From positions 126,001-140,000 of the forward strand of contig CAJNDS010002406.1 of assembly GCA_905221605.1 (NCBI GenBank): a stretch of 14,000 bases of DNA, written 5' to 3'. This document shows, in pieces, positions 6,698 through 14,000 of the stretch. The notes under the pieces are model-generated. The model was not told the DNA's origin, searched no databases, and worked only from the letters and a program-made list of their open reading frames with translations. Each line of letters opens with the position of its first letter. Position 1 is the first letter of the stretch. Both the position numbers and the translations under genes were made by a program. This DNA comes from Symbiodinium natans. Lineage: Eukaryota > Sar > Dinophyceae > Suessiales > Symbiodiniaceae.

Positions 6698-7656
6698 ATG
6701 GAGGGGATCTCGAAGGATGGGGAGGGTGCAGAGCAACACCGACAGATGGTTCCTACAAGTCCCTCTCGCAAACGCCCTGCCTTGGATCACATGCTTCTCC
6801 ATCATGATGAGCCTCTTGCTCTGGAACCGCTTGAGGGGGCACCAGCATGGGCTACAGCTCTTCAGCGCAATTGGGGGGCACAGCTTTCCACCAAAGTCCT
6901 CATAGAGCAGGAAGAGGTGGGAGTTCGGGTCGGTCACTTGGAGGCTAAAGAATGTACTGACTCAGCACGCATTCAGCAACTTGAGGATAAGGTGGTGGCT
7001 TTACAGAAGTCCTTTGAGGATAAGATGGGTAGCAACTCCTCATCCGGTGAGCCGACTTCGCCTCCTTCGAGCTTCTCGAGATTGGGTGCTTCACTTGACC
7101 CTCGGTGGTTGGAGCCAAGATACGAGGAAAGCCCAGACTGAGGATGAGATCCAGAGCTTCATCATCCAGCACTTCCAGTTGACCGACATGACCTCACGCT
7201 CCTATGTCATGGGGCAGAGGGCAAAGATTGGGCACCTCATTCTCCGTCCTGCCCCAGACCCAGTAGCCCGTGAGAGATTCTTCAGGCTTCAACCCCGCAT
7301 CAACAAGAAACTTGAGCTCATGAATGGCTCAATGCTTTGGGTCAGTCCCAGCAAGACCTTTGCAATGCGAGAACGTGGCAAACTCTTTCGTGCGGCTCTC
7401 GATAGACTCCTGCTCTTCTGACAATGACTTGGTTCAGATTGACTGGAGCCTGGGGGTGGTGTGGATCCACGAGGTGAGGGTTCTTGCTCTTGATCGGCAC
7501 AGTCTGCTGGGAGGTGATGTTGATAACATCATCTCGGCTCGCTTTGCAGGGCCGACACTCAGAATCTCGGGCGAGTGCTTCTACAACCTGAGCGTGCTTG
7601 CAGCCAAAATGGGCATGGATGCAGGCGACCTTGAGGCAAAATTGAGGTCTGAGTGA
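6698..7656 (+). pseudogene. LINE element 2 ORF1-like region, frameshifted
   Basis: The ATG at 6698 is the first after the spliced-leader relic and opens frame 2. A likely coiled coil runs from 6917 to 7027 (heptad-like L/V/I spacing, rich in E, K, Q), as in many LINE ORF1 proteins that bind RNA and multimerise. A Ser/Pro-rich linker follows. The frame then shifts, between about 7030 and 7100, to frame 0, which carries GGWSQDT (7104-7124) and a basic helical region. A second shift at about 7400-7421 moves it to frame 1, ending at TGA 7654-7656. The stop is not followed by a new frame: the endonuclease continues in the same frame, so the ancestor may have been one polyprotein. Function is inferred from position and coiled coil only. 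Confidence 0.65.
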
Positions 7657-9860
7657 CATGAGCCTGATGTCAGAGGCTCCTCGGTGCAGGGTCCTTTTAT
7701 CCTTCACGCAAATTCTTGGAATGTTCGAGGTCGTACCTTGGATAAAATCTCACTGTGGATGGAGGGACCTGGGACTGAGGCGCTTGGCATGCTCATGTTG
7801 CAGGAAGTGGCGGGCCTCAAGGAATTCAAATGCAAGAGCTCCTCGTGCTCCAACTCTCTGAGGGAGTTTGTGGCGTCAGAGGACAGCGAACTGATTGAGT
7901 ACAGGATCTTTGGGACTTGGGAGGGAGATGCACACCTTAGTCAAGTGATCCTTCTTGATGAGTCTGTTGTTGACTCCGTTCTTCACACTCAGGCTGGAGG
8001 GAGATGTGTTGAGGTGGCTTTCCGTCGCAGTGTGCTCGGAGGTACAGTTTTTCTAGTGGGCGTGCGTCTTCCTCACAAATCAACTCCGGAAGCGACGTTT
8101 CGACATGCACTTGTGGAAGTTGAGGGGGCCTGCTTGCGGGCCCACTCGGCTGACATGGCCATTTTTGCGGGAGATTGGAACTGCGAGCAGAGGGATGCTA
8201 GATTCTCGGAGTTGACATCAGTCCTTCATGCGCAGGGTTTCACGCTGATCTATCCGGAGGAGGACACATGGGTCACACACGTCAAGGAGATACGACTTCT
8301 TTTTCCTTCATGTGGGGCTTCGGGGCAGGTTGCGACACCTTGAGACTTCCAGCCTCTTAACGGTGGGTGTCAACAACGTTGCTAGACTTGAGCTTGGCAG
8401 CGATCCCTCCCTTGTGGGGCTTGATGTGCTTATTGCCTCTAAGACTCCTCGCCTGGTCAAGATGGTGCCTCGAAAAAGCACTGGGTGTCGAAAAGCCTGC
8501 ATGGCAAGCGAAGGGCTAGATGACATTGCTGCTATGTATCTTGCTCCAGTACTCGGGACTGATCTTCACACACAATGGGCTGCGCTACAGCATGTGTCTC
8601 CAATGTGCTGCTACCGTCGTGGATCCCTTAAGTACCAGGACAGTGCGCAGCTCAAAGACCTTTGCTTGCAACGCCGGAGCCTGACACAGCCTGAGGCTAG
8701 GCTCCAGCTCAGTCGCGTCATCCTGGCCCAAAGTTTCAAAGGGCGTTCGAGAGGAAGCGGTGGTGGGCTGAGCTGGAGAGACTGGCCGGTGATGGTGATG
8801 CGATTGCCTACCTCAGGAAGCGGGCACAGCCCCATGCTTGTACTCAACCTTTTGTTTGCTGCGTCTGGAGGGAAGAAGGAGGCAGCCGCAGCCTGGAACA
8901 GCACTTTAGAGGTGTGCTCGCCTGTGCGTCGCAGGAGGAGCTCGAGCTTTGTGCAGCACTTCGCCTGATGTAGAGAGGGCCTCCGAAACGGAACAGCATG
9001 ACTTCTGCGAACCTGAACTGCAGCAGCACTGCCAAAGGTTTTTGAATCGTAACACGACCTCGGGTTGCAGTGGGGTTCCTGCGGAACTTGCACACGCACT
9101 CATGCAAACGGCGGATGGTGTTCAGTTTTTCTTGGATCACTTGAACCAGATGCTTCAGTGCCCTTTCTCTCTGCCTGCTGATTACTACCTCAGTTTTGTG
9201 TGTCTTCTTCCAAAGAAGCTTCAAGTCCAACTCTGTCACCGATTTAGGCCGTTGGCGTTGATGGAGTGCATCCTTAAGTTGTTTGCTGGCCTGCTGTTTC
9301 GACGTTGAGTGTTCGCCTACGACAGACCGAGGAGTCAGGGGGGCGGCCTCCCGGGATGTCAAATCCTCTCTTGTTTGTGGGCTTCGCAGCAACTTCTGTA
9401 CACCGAGTACAGGTCGGGTCTTTGGTTGCTCACGGACGTCAAGCAGGCCTTCGACTCTATGCAGAGATCGGTGATATTGCAATACCTCTTGAGGGGGCCA
9501 CCCCAACTCTCTAGAGAGGCCGCTGCCGTCTACGCTTGCATTCAGGGCAGGATGCTCTTTCGCTTTGGGCCAGACTGGTGGACATCCTAGCCCCCAAGGC
9601 ACGCAACAACAAGGCAGTCCGATTAGCTCGGGGCTGTTTGCTTTGGTTTTGGGGGAAGCACTATGTTTTATTTCAGTCGTGGGCTGACGGAAAAGTCGTA
9701 CAGGCAAGGCCTGCGGACTCATCCGGGGATCCGCTGTTTGGATGGGCATATTCCGATGATTGCATATTCAACTTTCTCGACTGGCCTTCGTACCGGCACG
9801 CTATCCTGGATATCATCAGAGCTTTTGGGGAATTGGGCTTGTTGCTGAATTCCCCTGAGA
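7657..9860 (+). pseudogene. LINE element 2 endonuclease and reverse transcriptase, broken
   Basis: The endonuclease/exonuclease/phosphatase domain starts in frame 1 with SWNVRG (Asn at 7720), LQEV (Glu at 7804) and AGDWN (8167-8181). A shift near 8275-8340 moves to frame 2, where the usual SDH reads SDP (8399-8407), so the catalytic His is lost. Frames change again near 8730-8745 and 8930-8970. Reverse transcriptase parts are CLLPKK and FRPLAL in frame 0 (about 9208-9265), an in-frame TGA at 9306-9308, motif A TDVKQAFDS in frame 0 (Asp at 9435 and 9453), motif B GTQQQGSPIS in frame 1 (from 9598) and motif C YSDD in frame 2 (9749-9760). Motif order and spacing are correct for a LINE reverse transcriptase, so this is one gene with small indels. 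The copy stops about 100 bases past motif C. Confidence 0.85.
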
Positions 9861-10090
9861 CTATCTTAGACTATTTTTTGTCTGTAGTTAAAAATAGTCC
9901 GCGTTAGACAAATTTTTTGGGCAAAAAAAATAGTCTATTTTAGGCGTGCAAATAGCTAATTTTGTAGACAAAAATTGCCCGCGAAAATAGTCTATTTAGA
10001 CTATTTTTTGGGCAAATTTTCTTGTCTTTTAACGTTGCAAAAAACGGTTGCAAAATATCTTGTTTTTTGGGCCGAAAAATAGCCTATTTT
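9858..10090. repeat. AT-rich, hairpin-forming segment
   Basis: The near-palindrome AAAATAG(T/C)CTATTT(T/A) occurs at 9927-9941, 9984-9998 and 10076-10090, with partial copies around it. The strongest structure has perfect 11-base arms at 9984-9994 and 9997-10007 separated by two T, extended by mostly matching flanks to about 9971-10020. The word TTTTTTGGGC also recurs three times. Composition changes sharply from the element 2 coding sequence at about 9860. It may be a foldback or non-autonomous element, but I find no clear outer inverted repeats or target duplication. Confidence 0.7.
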
Positions 10091-10103
10091 CAGCGGTTCG
10101 CAA

Positions 10104-10140
10104 CTCGAAATTTCGAGAAACGACAACTCGAAATTTCGAG
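10104..10140. repeat. Twin 14-bp perfect palindromes
   Basis: CTCGAAATTTCGAG occurs twice, at 10104-10117 and 10127-10140, and each copy is a perfect palindrome. Both are preceded by CAA, so a CAACTCGAAATTTCGAG unit is directly repeated with a 23-base spacing between copy starts. It could be a dimeric protein-binding site or hairpin-rich repeat; its function is unknown. Confidence 0.8.
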
Positions 10141-10165
10141 TAAACTTCGGGTTGGACCTGAAGAC

Positions 10166-10324
10166 AATTCTCGAGATCTCGCTGGTGTTTTTGCACTGAT
10201 CTTGACAGGTAAAGGTAATTCTTCAGATCTTTCTGGTGTTTTTTGCACTGATCTTAACAGGTAAAGGTAATTCTTCTGATCTTTCTGGTGTTCTTTTGCA
10301 CTGATCTTAACAGGCAAAAAAGGT
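10166..10324 (+). repeat. Three-copy tandem repeat of about 52 bp
   Basis: The units are 10166-10216 (51), 10217-10268 (52) and 10269-10324 (56, with extra A and T bases). Units 2 and 3 are nearly identical; unit 1 is more divergent in its first 20 bases. Each contains CTGGTGTTTTTTGCACTGATCTTAACAGG-like sequence. With the phase set at the GT, 10209-10260 and 10261-10313 each start GTAAAGG and end CTTAACAG, exactly like very short introns placed end to end. Confidence 0.88.
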
Positions 10325-10412
10325 GATTTTTATCATGTTACAGGCTTTTGTTTTGCAATCATGCTGATGAGGAGGATGATGTTATTATTCCTGGGGTCAT
10401 AAATAAGTTTCA

Positions 10413-10443
<31 letters not shown>

Positions 10444-10457
10444 GCTGTTGTTGCTGT
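10413..10457 (+). repeat. (TTG)n trinucleotide microsatellite
   Basis: About fifteen TTG/GTT units, with two TTG-to-CTG interruptions near the end. Read through in frame it encodes a run of ten valines, then AVVAV, which is why I do not start the element 3 protein upstream of it. Confidence 0.92.
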
Positions 10458-10473
10458 AAGATTCTGGCCCAAG
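10453..10473 (+). other. Possible decayed spliced-leader relic
   Basis: The 21 bases ending in ATTCTGGCCCAAG match the spliced-leader 3' part ATTTTGGCTCAAG at 11 of 13 positions, and the preceding GCTGTA matches the start of the clear relic at 6629. One base is missing and the GCC between the blocks is changed. It sits directly before an ATG (10474) at the 5' end of another LINE, as expected for a leader relic. The match is much weaker than the one at 6629, and chance cannot be excluded. Confidence 0.35.
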
Positions 10474-12960
10474 ATGAGGATTTTACTTCTCGTAGCCGTA
10501 GCGAGCTTTCTTGGGTGCCTGGGTCCCAAGTCCCAGGGTCCAGCCATGGATCAGAATCGAGGGTTTCGGGAAGTAGCGCCCCCCGATGAAGCTGAGCAGC
10601 ATGCGCAGCGAAGTCAGCTAACCATGAACAAAACCGGCAAGCGAAGCTACCAAAGAGCTTGTAAAGTTGCCCTGGCGAAGGGAGCAGCACTTTACAAAGG
10701 CCGTCTTCTGACAGCTCAGGCTCTAGGAGCTCATGAAGGACAATTCGCGTCTCCTGCGAAAGCGGAGAGGCGTTCTTTTCAACCGAACAGACAGATCCAT
10801 CACAAATTTGACATGGAAGTCCTTACTTGGAACGCAGGCTCAATTACAAGTCGAGTTTGGAACGAGATTCTGGCCCTTTTGGCAACAACAGAGTACAAGA
10901 ACATCAAAATCGTTTTCCTGCAGGAATCGCATTGGCAGCAGGACCAGGTCTACAGCTCAGGCCCGTGGTCAGTCCTAACCTGTGGCTCAACAAGCAGACA
11001 CAAGGCTGGCCTGGTTGTCTTGGTGCATAGCTCACTGGCTCCTCTTTCAGAAATTCGCAGCACTTCCATTGTTCCAGGGCATTTGCAGCACGTCATGATC
11101 CCGTGGCAGAGATCCAGAATACATCTCCTGAACCTGTACCAGCACGTCTGGGATTCAAAGCTCTCGAAGACGGAAAACAGAGGCAGGAGAAAGGACGTGA
11201 TGACACAGCTCGAAAATCGAATACAGAGAGTCCCACAACGTGACTTCTTGATTGTGGCTGGGGATTTCAATGCGCATGCGGTGACTGAACGTCCTCATAT
11301 CGGACCAAGTGTGCCTCATCGAGTACGGTTTGCAAATGCGGATGTGAAGACACTGCCCTCGCTCTGCAAATCCTGTGGACTAACTGCGCTGAACACATGG
11401 GCTTCTGGCCATCGCAGTACGTATGCTAACAGTGATGGCACATATTCCTCTCAGATCGATTTTTTGCTGGTCAGACTGCACGATGCTCGGAGGAGATCCA
11501 AGGAGGCCTACTCGGATAAGAACTTTCCTGTGGCTGCTTACAGAGATGGATCAAAACACTTTCCAGTGCGAGCCACTCTGTTCATTCCTCCTTACAGTCC
11601 TACACCCAGCAAGCCACGGCCGTTTGATGCCACAGCCCTGGATGCGAGCTTTCGGCGGAAAGATGCCAACTGGCAGGCATACTCACATCGTCTGACGGAA
11701 GCAGTGGTGAGGACAATGCAAGTGAGACCGTCTTGGCAAGAACTGGATGAAGTGATGGTTAGTGTATCAGCTGAGCACTATCCTCCTCCACGCAAGTCTC
11801 AGCCAGTAGCAGGTCCTATTCATCAGGAATACTGGAAGAAAGTGCGGCAAATCCAGGCGCGCAAGAGGGCTGGAACCGAGCATAATTCTGAATGCCAGAA
11901 GCTTGTGGAGGACATCAAGGAGGAGGCGCGGACTTTCAAAAAACAGCAAAAACAAAGAAAGCTAGAGAAGCAAGAGCAGTTGCTTCTACAAGCCCAGGAA
12001 GATAAAAGGCAACAATCCCACAAACTGGCTCATACTCTCAGGAAACTTGCTCCGTGGCGCCCAGTGCAGAGAGTCAACCTAAGGGATCAAGCAGGTGAGC
12101 CGCTTGATACGGAGGCCTCACTAAAAACTATGCGCGAATACTCGAGTCAAATCTTCTCCAAAAGTTCTCCTTTGCACTCAGTAGCTGCTGTGCCCAGAGC
12201 AGCGATCACCGCCTTGCAGGTATCCTCACAAATCAAGACAGTGCCAGTGGGGAAAGCAGTCCCCAGCACCTCAGCCCCAGTATCAGCTTGGAAGAGTCTA
12301 GGTCCTGAAGCCCACGAACACATAGCAGGTCTAATCAACTCTGAGGTGTCCCATTCTGAAATTTCCCCTTATCTAAAGGACCCTCGCATTGCATGGATCC
12401 CCAAGCCGGGCAAGCCAGCCACCGCCATGAAAAACCTGAGGCCCATAGGAGTCATCAGCGTGCCAGGCAAAGTGCTAGCAGGCGCAGTGAAGACTCGCAT
12501 TGCGCCAGCACTGCAGGAGAGCTCACAACTTCAGCCTCAATTTGCGTACATTAGGCAGAGGGGGGTGCGGGACGCCATCGCGAAAGCATGTCAGCACCTT
12601 GATTTCGTGCAGCAGCTCCGTCAAGTGCATCGCAGGGACCTGCACAAGTCCCAACGCGGAGCCAGGCAGGCTCAGCTGTCAGGGGCACTTACTATTTCGG
12701 TTGATCTGAGCAAAGCTTTTGATTCTGTTAATAGACATGAGCTGCTAGCTGCCTTGGATCGCCTGGGAACAGACCCTGTTACGAAAGAACTGGTAGTTCA
12801 ACTACACAGTGAGACCTCCTACAACATGGGCACAAGTGGACTAGAGATTCAAGTTCCCACTTCTTCAGGAATCAAACAAGGTTGCAAGCTAGCCCCGGCA
12901 TTGTGGTCTGCGCTGACACTTCTAGATGAGCAGAATGGAGCAGAAATGGGGCCCAGATAG
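10474..12960 (+). CDS. LINE element 3 polyprotein: endonuclease and 5' part of reverse transcriptase
   Basis: The open frame extends up to 10348, but upstream it translates the TTG microsatellite, so I use the ATG at 10474 (828 codons). A basic segment with KRSYQRACKVALAKG comes first. The APE-like endonuclease follows from residue 114: TWN (N120), FLQES (E151), AGDFN (D264) and QIDFLL (D329). The usual SDH reads SKH (H362), so one conserved Asp is lost. A long charged coiled coil spans about residues 453-525. RT motifs are IPKPGK (about 642-647), motif A VDLSKAFDS (D744, D750) and motif B SGIKQGCKLAP (G799). The endonuclease would nick target DNA and the RT would copy the RNA from that nick. 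The frame ends at TAG 12958-12960 before motif C, because of a small indel; the rest of the RT continues in frame 2. Confidence 0.87.
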   Translation: MRILLLVAVASFLGCLGPKSQGPAMDQNRGFREVAPPDEAEQHAQRSQLTMNKTGKRSYQRACKVALAKGAALYKGRLLTAQALGAHEGQFASPAKAERRSFQPNRQIHHKFDMEVLTWNAGSITSRVWNEILALLATTEYKNIKIVFLQESHWQQDQVYSSGPWSVLTCGSTSRHKAGLVVLVHSSLAPLSEIRSTSIVPGHLQHVMIPWQRSRIHLLNLYQHVWDSKLSKTENRGRRKDVMTQLENRIQRVPQRDFLIVAGDFNAHAVTERPHIGPSVPHRVRFANADVKTLPSLCKSCGLTALNTWASGHRSTYANSDGTYSSQIDFLLVRLHDARRRSKEAYSDKNFPVAAYRDGSKHFPVRATLFIPPYSPTPSKPRPFDATALDASFRRKDANWQAYSHRLTEAVVRTMQVRPSWQELDEVMVSVSAEHYPPPRKSQPVAGPIHQEYWKKVRQIQARKRAGTEHNSECQKLVEDIKEEARTFKKQQKQRKLEKQEQLLLQAQEDKRQQSHKLAHTLRKLAPWRPVQRVNLRDQAGEPLDTEASLKTMREYSSQIFSKSSPLHSVAAVPRAAITALQVSSQIKTVPVGKAVPSTSAPVSAWKSLGPEAHEHIAGLINSEVSHSEISPYLKDPRIAWIPKPGKPATAMKNLRPIGVISVPGKVLAGAVKTRIAPALQESSQLQPQFAYIRQRGVRDAIAKACQHLDFVQQLRQVHRRDLHKSQRGARQAQLSGALTISVDLSKAFDSVNRHELLAALDRLGTDPVTKELVVQLHSETSYNMGTSGLEIQVPTSSGIKQGCKLAPALWSALTLLDEQNGAEMGPR

Positions 12961-14000
12961 CAAGCAAGCTAGGGACATCCTAACAGTCTTTGCAGACGAT
13001 TTCCTGCTCCAGGAAACCTTCTCGAGCTTTCCTGAACTTCAGAAAGTCCTGCTCAGAATAGAGGCTCTCTTTCAGTCTCTTGAGGACGTGGGGCTGGAAG
13101 TCAATCCAACGAAGTCCAAAGCCTTGCTAATGGTTCAGGGCACTCAGCAGTCCATCTTTCGCAAGAAGCACACGATGCGCAAAGAGAAGCAGTTGCACAT
13201 CGTCCTTCCCTCAGGACATAAGATTCCGATTCATCACAAACTAACATATCTAGGGGTGCAGCTCAGCTATGGATCCTACAAAGACCAGACTGTTGACTAT
13301 AGGATCGCCCAAGCTCAAGGCAAGTTTGAGCTACTTCGACACATCCTGTGCTCCACTAAGGCCTTGGAGGCTTCAAAGAAGTTGGAGATCTGGAGGGTCT
13401 ATGTGGAATCCTCACTCTTGCATGGGCTTGTGGCCACTGGCATCACCTCATCAGGTCTTCAGAAGCTTCAGAGTAAATACTCGAGGATGCTAAGATCCAT
13501 CTTTAAGCAACATCAGCACTACAGCCATATTGACACGAAGACTCTGTTCGAGCAATATAAGGTTCAGACTCCTCAAGCAGTTTTGATCAGCCAGATGAAA
13601 AACTATCAAGACGCACTAGATGCCTGTCAGAAGTCCAACCCGGATCAGAACATACAGTGGCATCTGGGACTTAGAGGTAGGATTGTTGCGCTGCAACAGG
13701 AGCTTCAGAGCATGCATTTGGACCTGATCGAGGCAGACCAGGAGGTACCGTGCTCTCTGTGCGATCGGAAATTTTCCAGCGCTAAGGGTCTTCAGCAACA
13801 TACTCTGGTGAAGCATGGAGGACAGCGTGCGAATCAGCTAGGCCCAAAATTTCAGGTCACTGTGCATAGCTGCAAAGGACTTCCGCAATGTGCGGCATGC
13901 AACAGGCAGTTGCGCACAATGCATCAACTTCGCAGACATGTGGAGTCAGGCATTTGCCCTCAGCTGCACGAGCTGAAAGAACGAGCCAAATCCTGTACAA
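12926..14000 (+). CDS. LINE element 3: RT motif C, thumb and C-terminal zinc fingers (partial)
   Basis: Frame 2 is open from the ATG at 12926 (just after TAG 12923-12925) to the window end, about 358 codons. It begins with RT motif C, FADD (12989-13000), continues with LTYLGV (13241-13258), a typical LINE RT motif, and a helical thumb-like region. Near the end is a canonical C2H2 finger (C at 13751, H at 13799 and 13814; C-x2-C-x12-H-x4-H). A second finger of C2HC type (13889-13957) follows. It is the direct continuation of the 10474-12960 frame; the two overlap by 35 bases and one indel between 12926 and 12957 separates them. The fingers probably bind nucleic acid and could help choose the target site (inference). 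The C-terminus is not in the window. Confidence 0.85.
   Translation, partial: MSRMEQKWGPDSKQARDILTVFADDFLLQETFSSFPELQKVLLRIEALFQSLEDVGLEVNPTKSKALLMVQGTQQSIFRKKHTMRKEKQLHIVLPSGHKIPIHHKLTYLGVQLSYGSYKDQTVDYRIAQAQGKFELLRHILCSTKALEASKKLEIWRVYVESSLLHGLVATGITSSGLQKLQSKYSRMLRSIFKQHQHYSHIDTKTLFEQYKVQTPQAVLISQMKNYQDALDACQKSNPDQNIQWHLGLRGRIVALQQELQSMHLDLIEADQEVPCSLCDRKFSSAKGLQQHTLVKHGGQRANQLGPKFQVTVHSCKGLPQCAACNRQLRTMHQLRRHVESGICPQLHELKERAKSCT

Larger units (their letters stand above)
6629..9860 (+). mobile_element. LINE element 2, decayed, with spliced-leader 5' end
   Basis: This is a long non-LTR retrotransposon copy. In order it has a spliced-leader relic (6629-6650), a 47-base leader, an ORF1-like region (6698-7656), an endonuclease region (from about 7700) and a reverse transcriptase with motifs A, B and C, ending soon after motif C at about 9850-9865. 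There the sequence changes abruptly to AT-rich hairpin DNA. The element is full-length at the 5' end but lacks its 3' end: no knuckle, RNase H or tail is present. At least seven frame changes and two in-frame stops make it a dead copy. Element 1 has exactly the part that element 2 lacks, but whether they belong to one family cannot be decided by eye. Confidence 0.85.
10453..14000 (+). mobile_element. LINE element 3 with C-terminal zinc fingers, runs off the window
   Basis: This non-LTR retrotransposon has an endonuclease, coiled coil, reverse transcriptase and zinc fingers, in that order, on the + strand. It differs from elements 1 and 2: it has paired C2H2/C2HC fingers after the RT and, as far as the window shows, no RNase H. 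One frameshift (12926-12957) is the only break in about 3.5 kb, so the copy is much younger than element 2. The 5' end is uncertain; it may lie at the candidate leader relic or further upstream in the structured AT-rich DNA. The 3' end lies beyond the window. Confidence 0.82.

Noticed and set aside
8844-9749. 301-codon open frame on the minus strand
   Set aside because: It is antisense to the element 2 reverse transcriptase, whose motifs A, B and C are clear on the + strand, and its translation shows no family I recognise.
10348-10473. N-terminal extension of the element 3 frame with a polyvaline run
   Set aside because: It arises from the TTG microsatellite and AT-rich flank; a LINE protein start downstream is more plausible.
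1-14000. CRISPR array, operon or bacterial defence system
   Set aside because: No repeat-spacer array or bacterial gene layout is present; the spliced leader, telomere-like repeats and LINEs indicate eukaryotic dinoflagellate DNA.

Overview
The window looks like nuclear DNA of a dinoflagellate. The main evidence is at 6629-6650, which matches the conserved 22-nt dinoflagellate trans-spliced leader (SL) at 20 of 22 positions, including the last 19 in a row. Many short TTTAGGG (Arabidopsis-type) telomere-like tracts, the type known from dinoflagellates, agree with this. I cannot assign a species; the style resembles a large, repeat-rich symbiont-type genome (inference). No bacterial-style operon, rRNA or tRNA is visible, and no complete host gene is recognisable.

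Positions 1-4500 are mostly unique-looking intergenic DNA. They carry interstitial telomere-like tracts in both orientations, an AT-rich microsatellite (about 3524-3726) and a small hairpin transposon with perfect inverted ends and a perfect 8-bp target duplication (1492-1584). A short open stretch at 1687-1836 may be an exon relic.

Positions 4504-9860 hold two non-LTR (LINE) retrotransposon copies, each preceded by a same-orientation telomere-like tract. Element 1 (4537-6601) is 5'-truncated: it keeps an undamaged 638-codon frame with a CCHC knuckle and a complete RNase H active site, but no reverse transcriptase. Its 3' end runs into a telomere-like tract at 6602-6626. Directly after that tract comes the SL relic, which forms the 5' end of element 2 (6629 to about 9860). 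Element 2 encodes a coiled-coil/ORF1-like region, an endonuclease and a reverse transcriptase, and is badly broken by frameshifts. The order telomere tract, SL, short leader, ATG implies that element 2 was copied from a trans-spliced mRNA and retained its 5' end beside telomere-like DNA.

Positions 9858-10460 are AT-rich and highly structured: a long hairpin, repeated near-palindromes, twin 14-bp palindromes, a roughly 52-bp tandem repeat whose units have intron-like GT...AG ends, and a GTT microsatellite.

Positions 10474-14000 hold element 3, a different and younger LINE running off the window. It has an endonuclease, a coiled coil, a reverse transcriptase interrupted by one frameshift between motifs B and C, and C-terminal C2H2 and C2HC zinc fingers. 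A weaker SL-like sequence (10453-10473) lies immediately upstream of its first plausible ATG.

The genes do not form a host pathway. They are layers of self-copying elements of different ages. The most notable theme is the link between LINE ends, telomere-like repeats and spliced-leader sequence.
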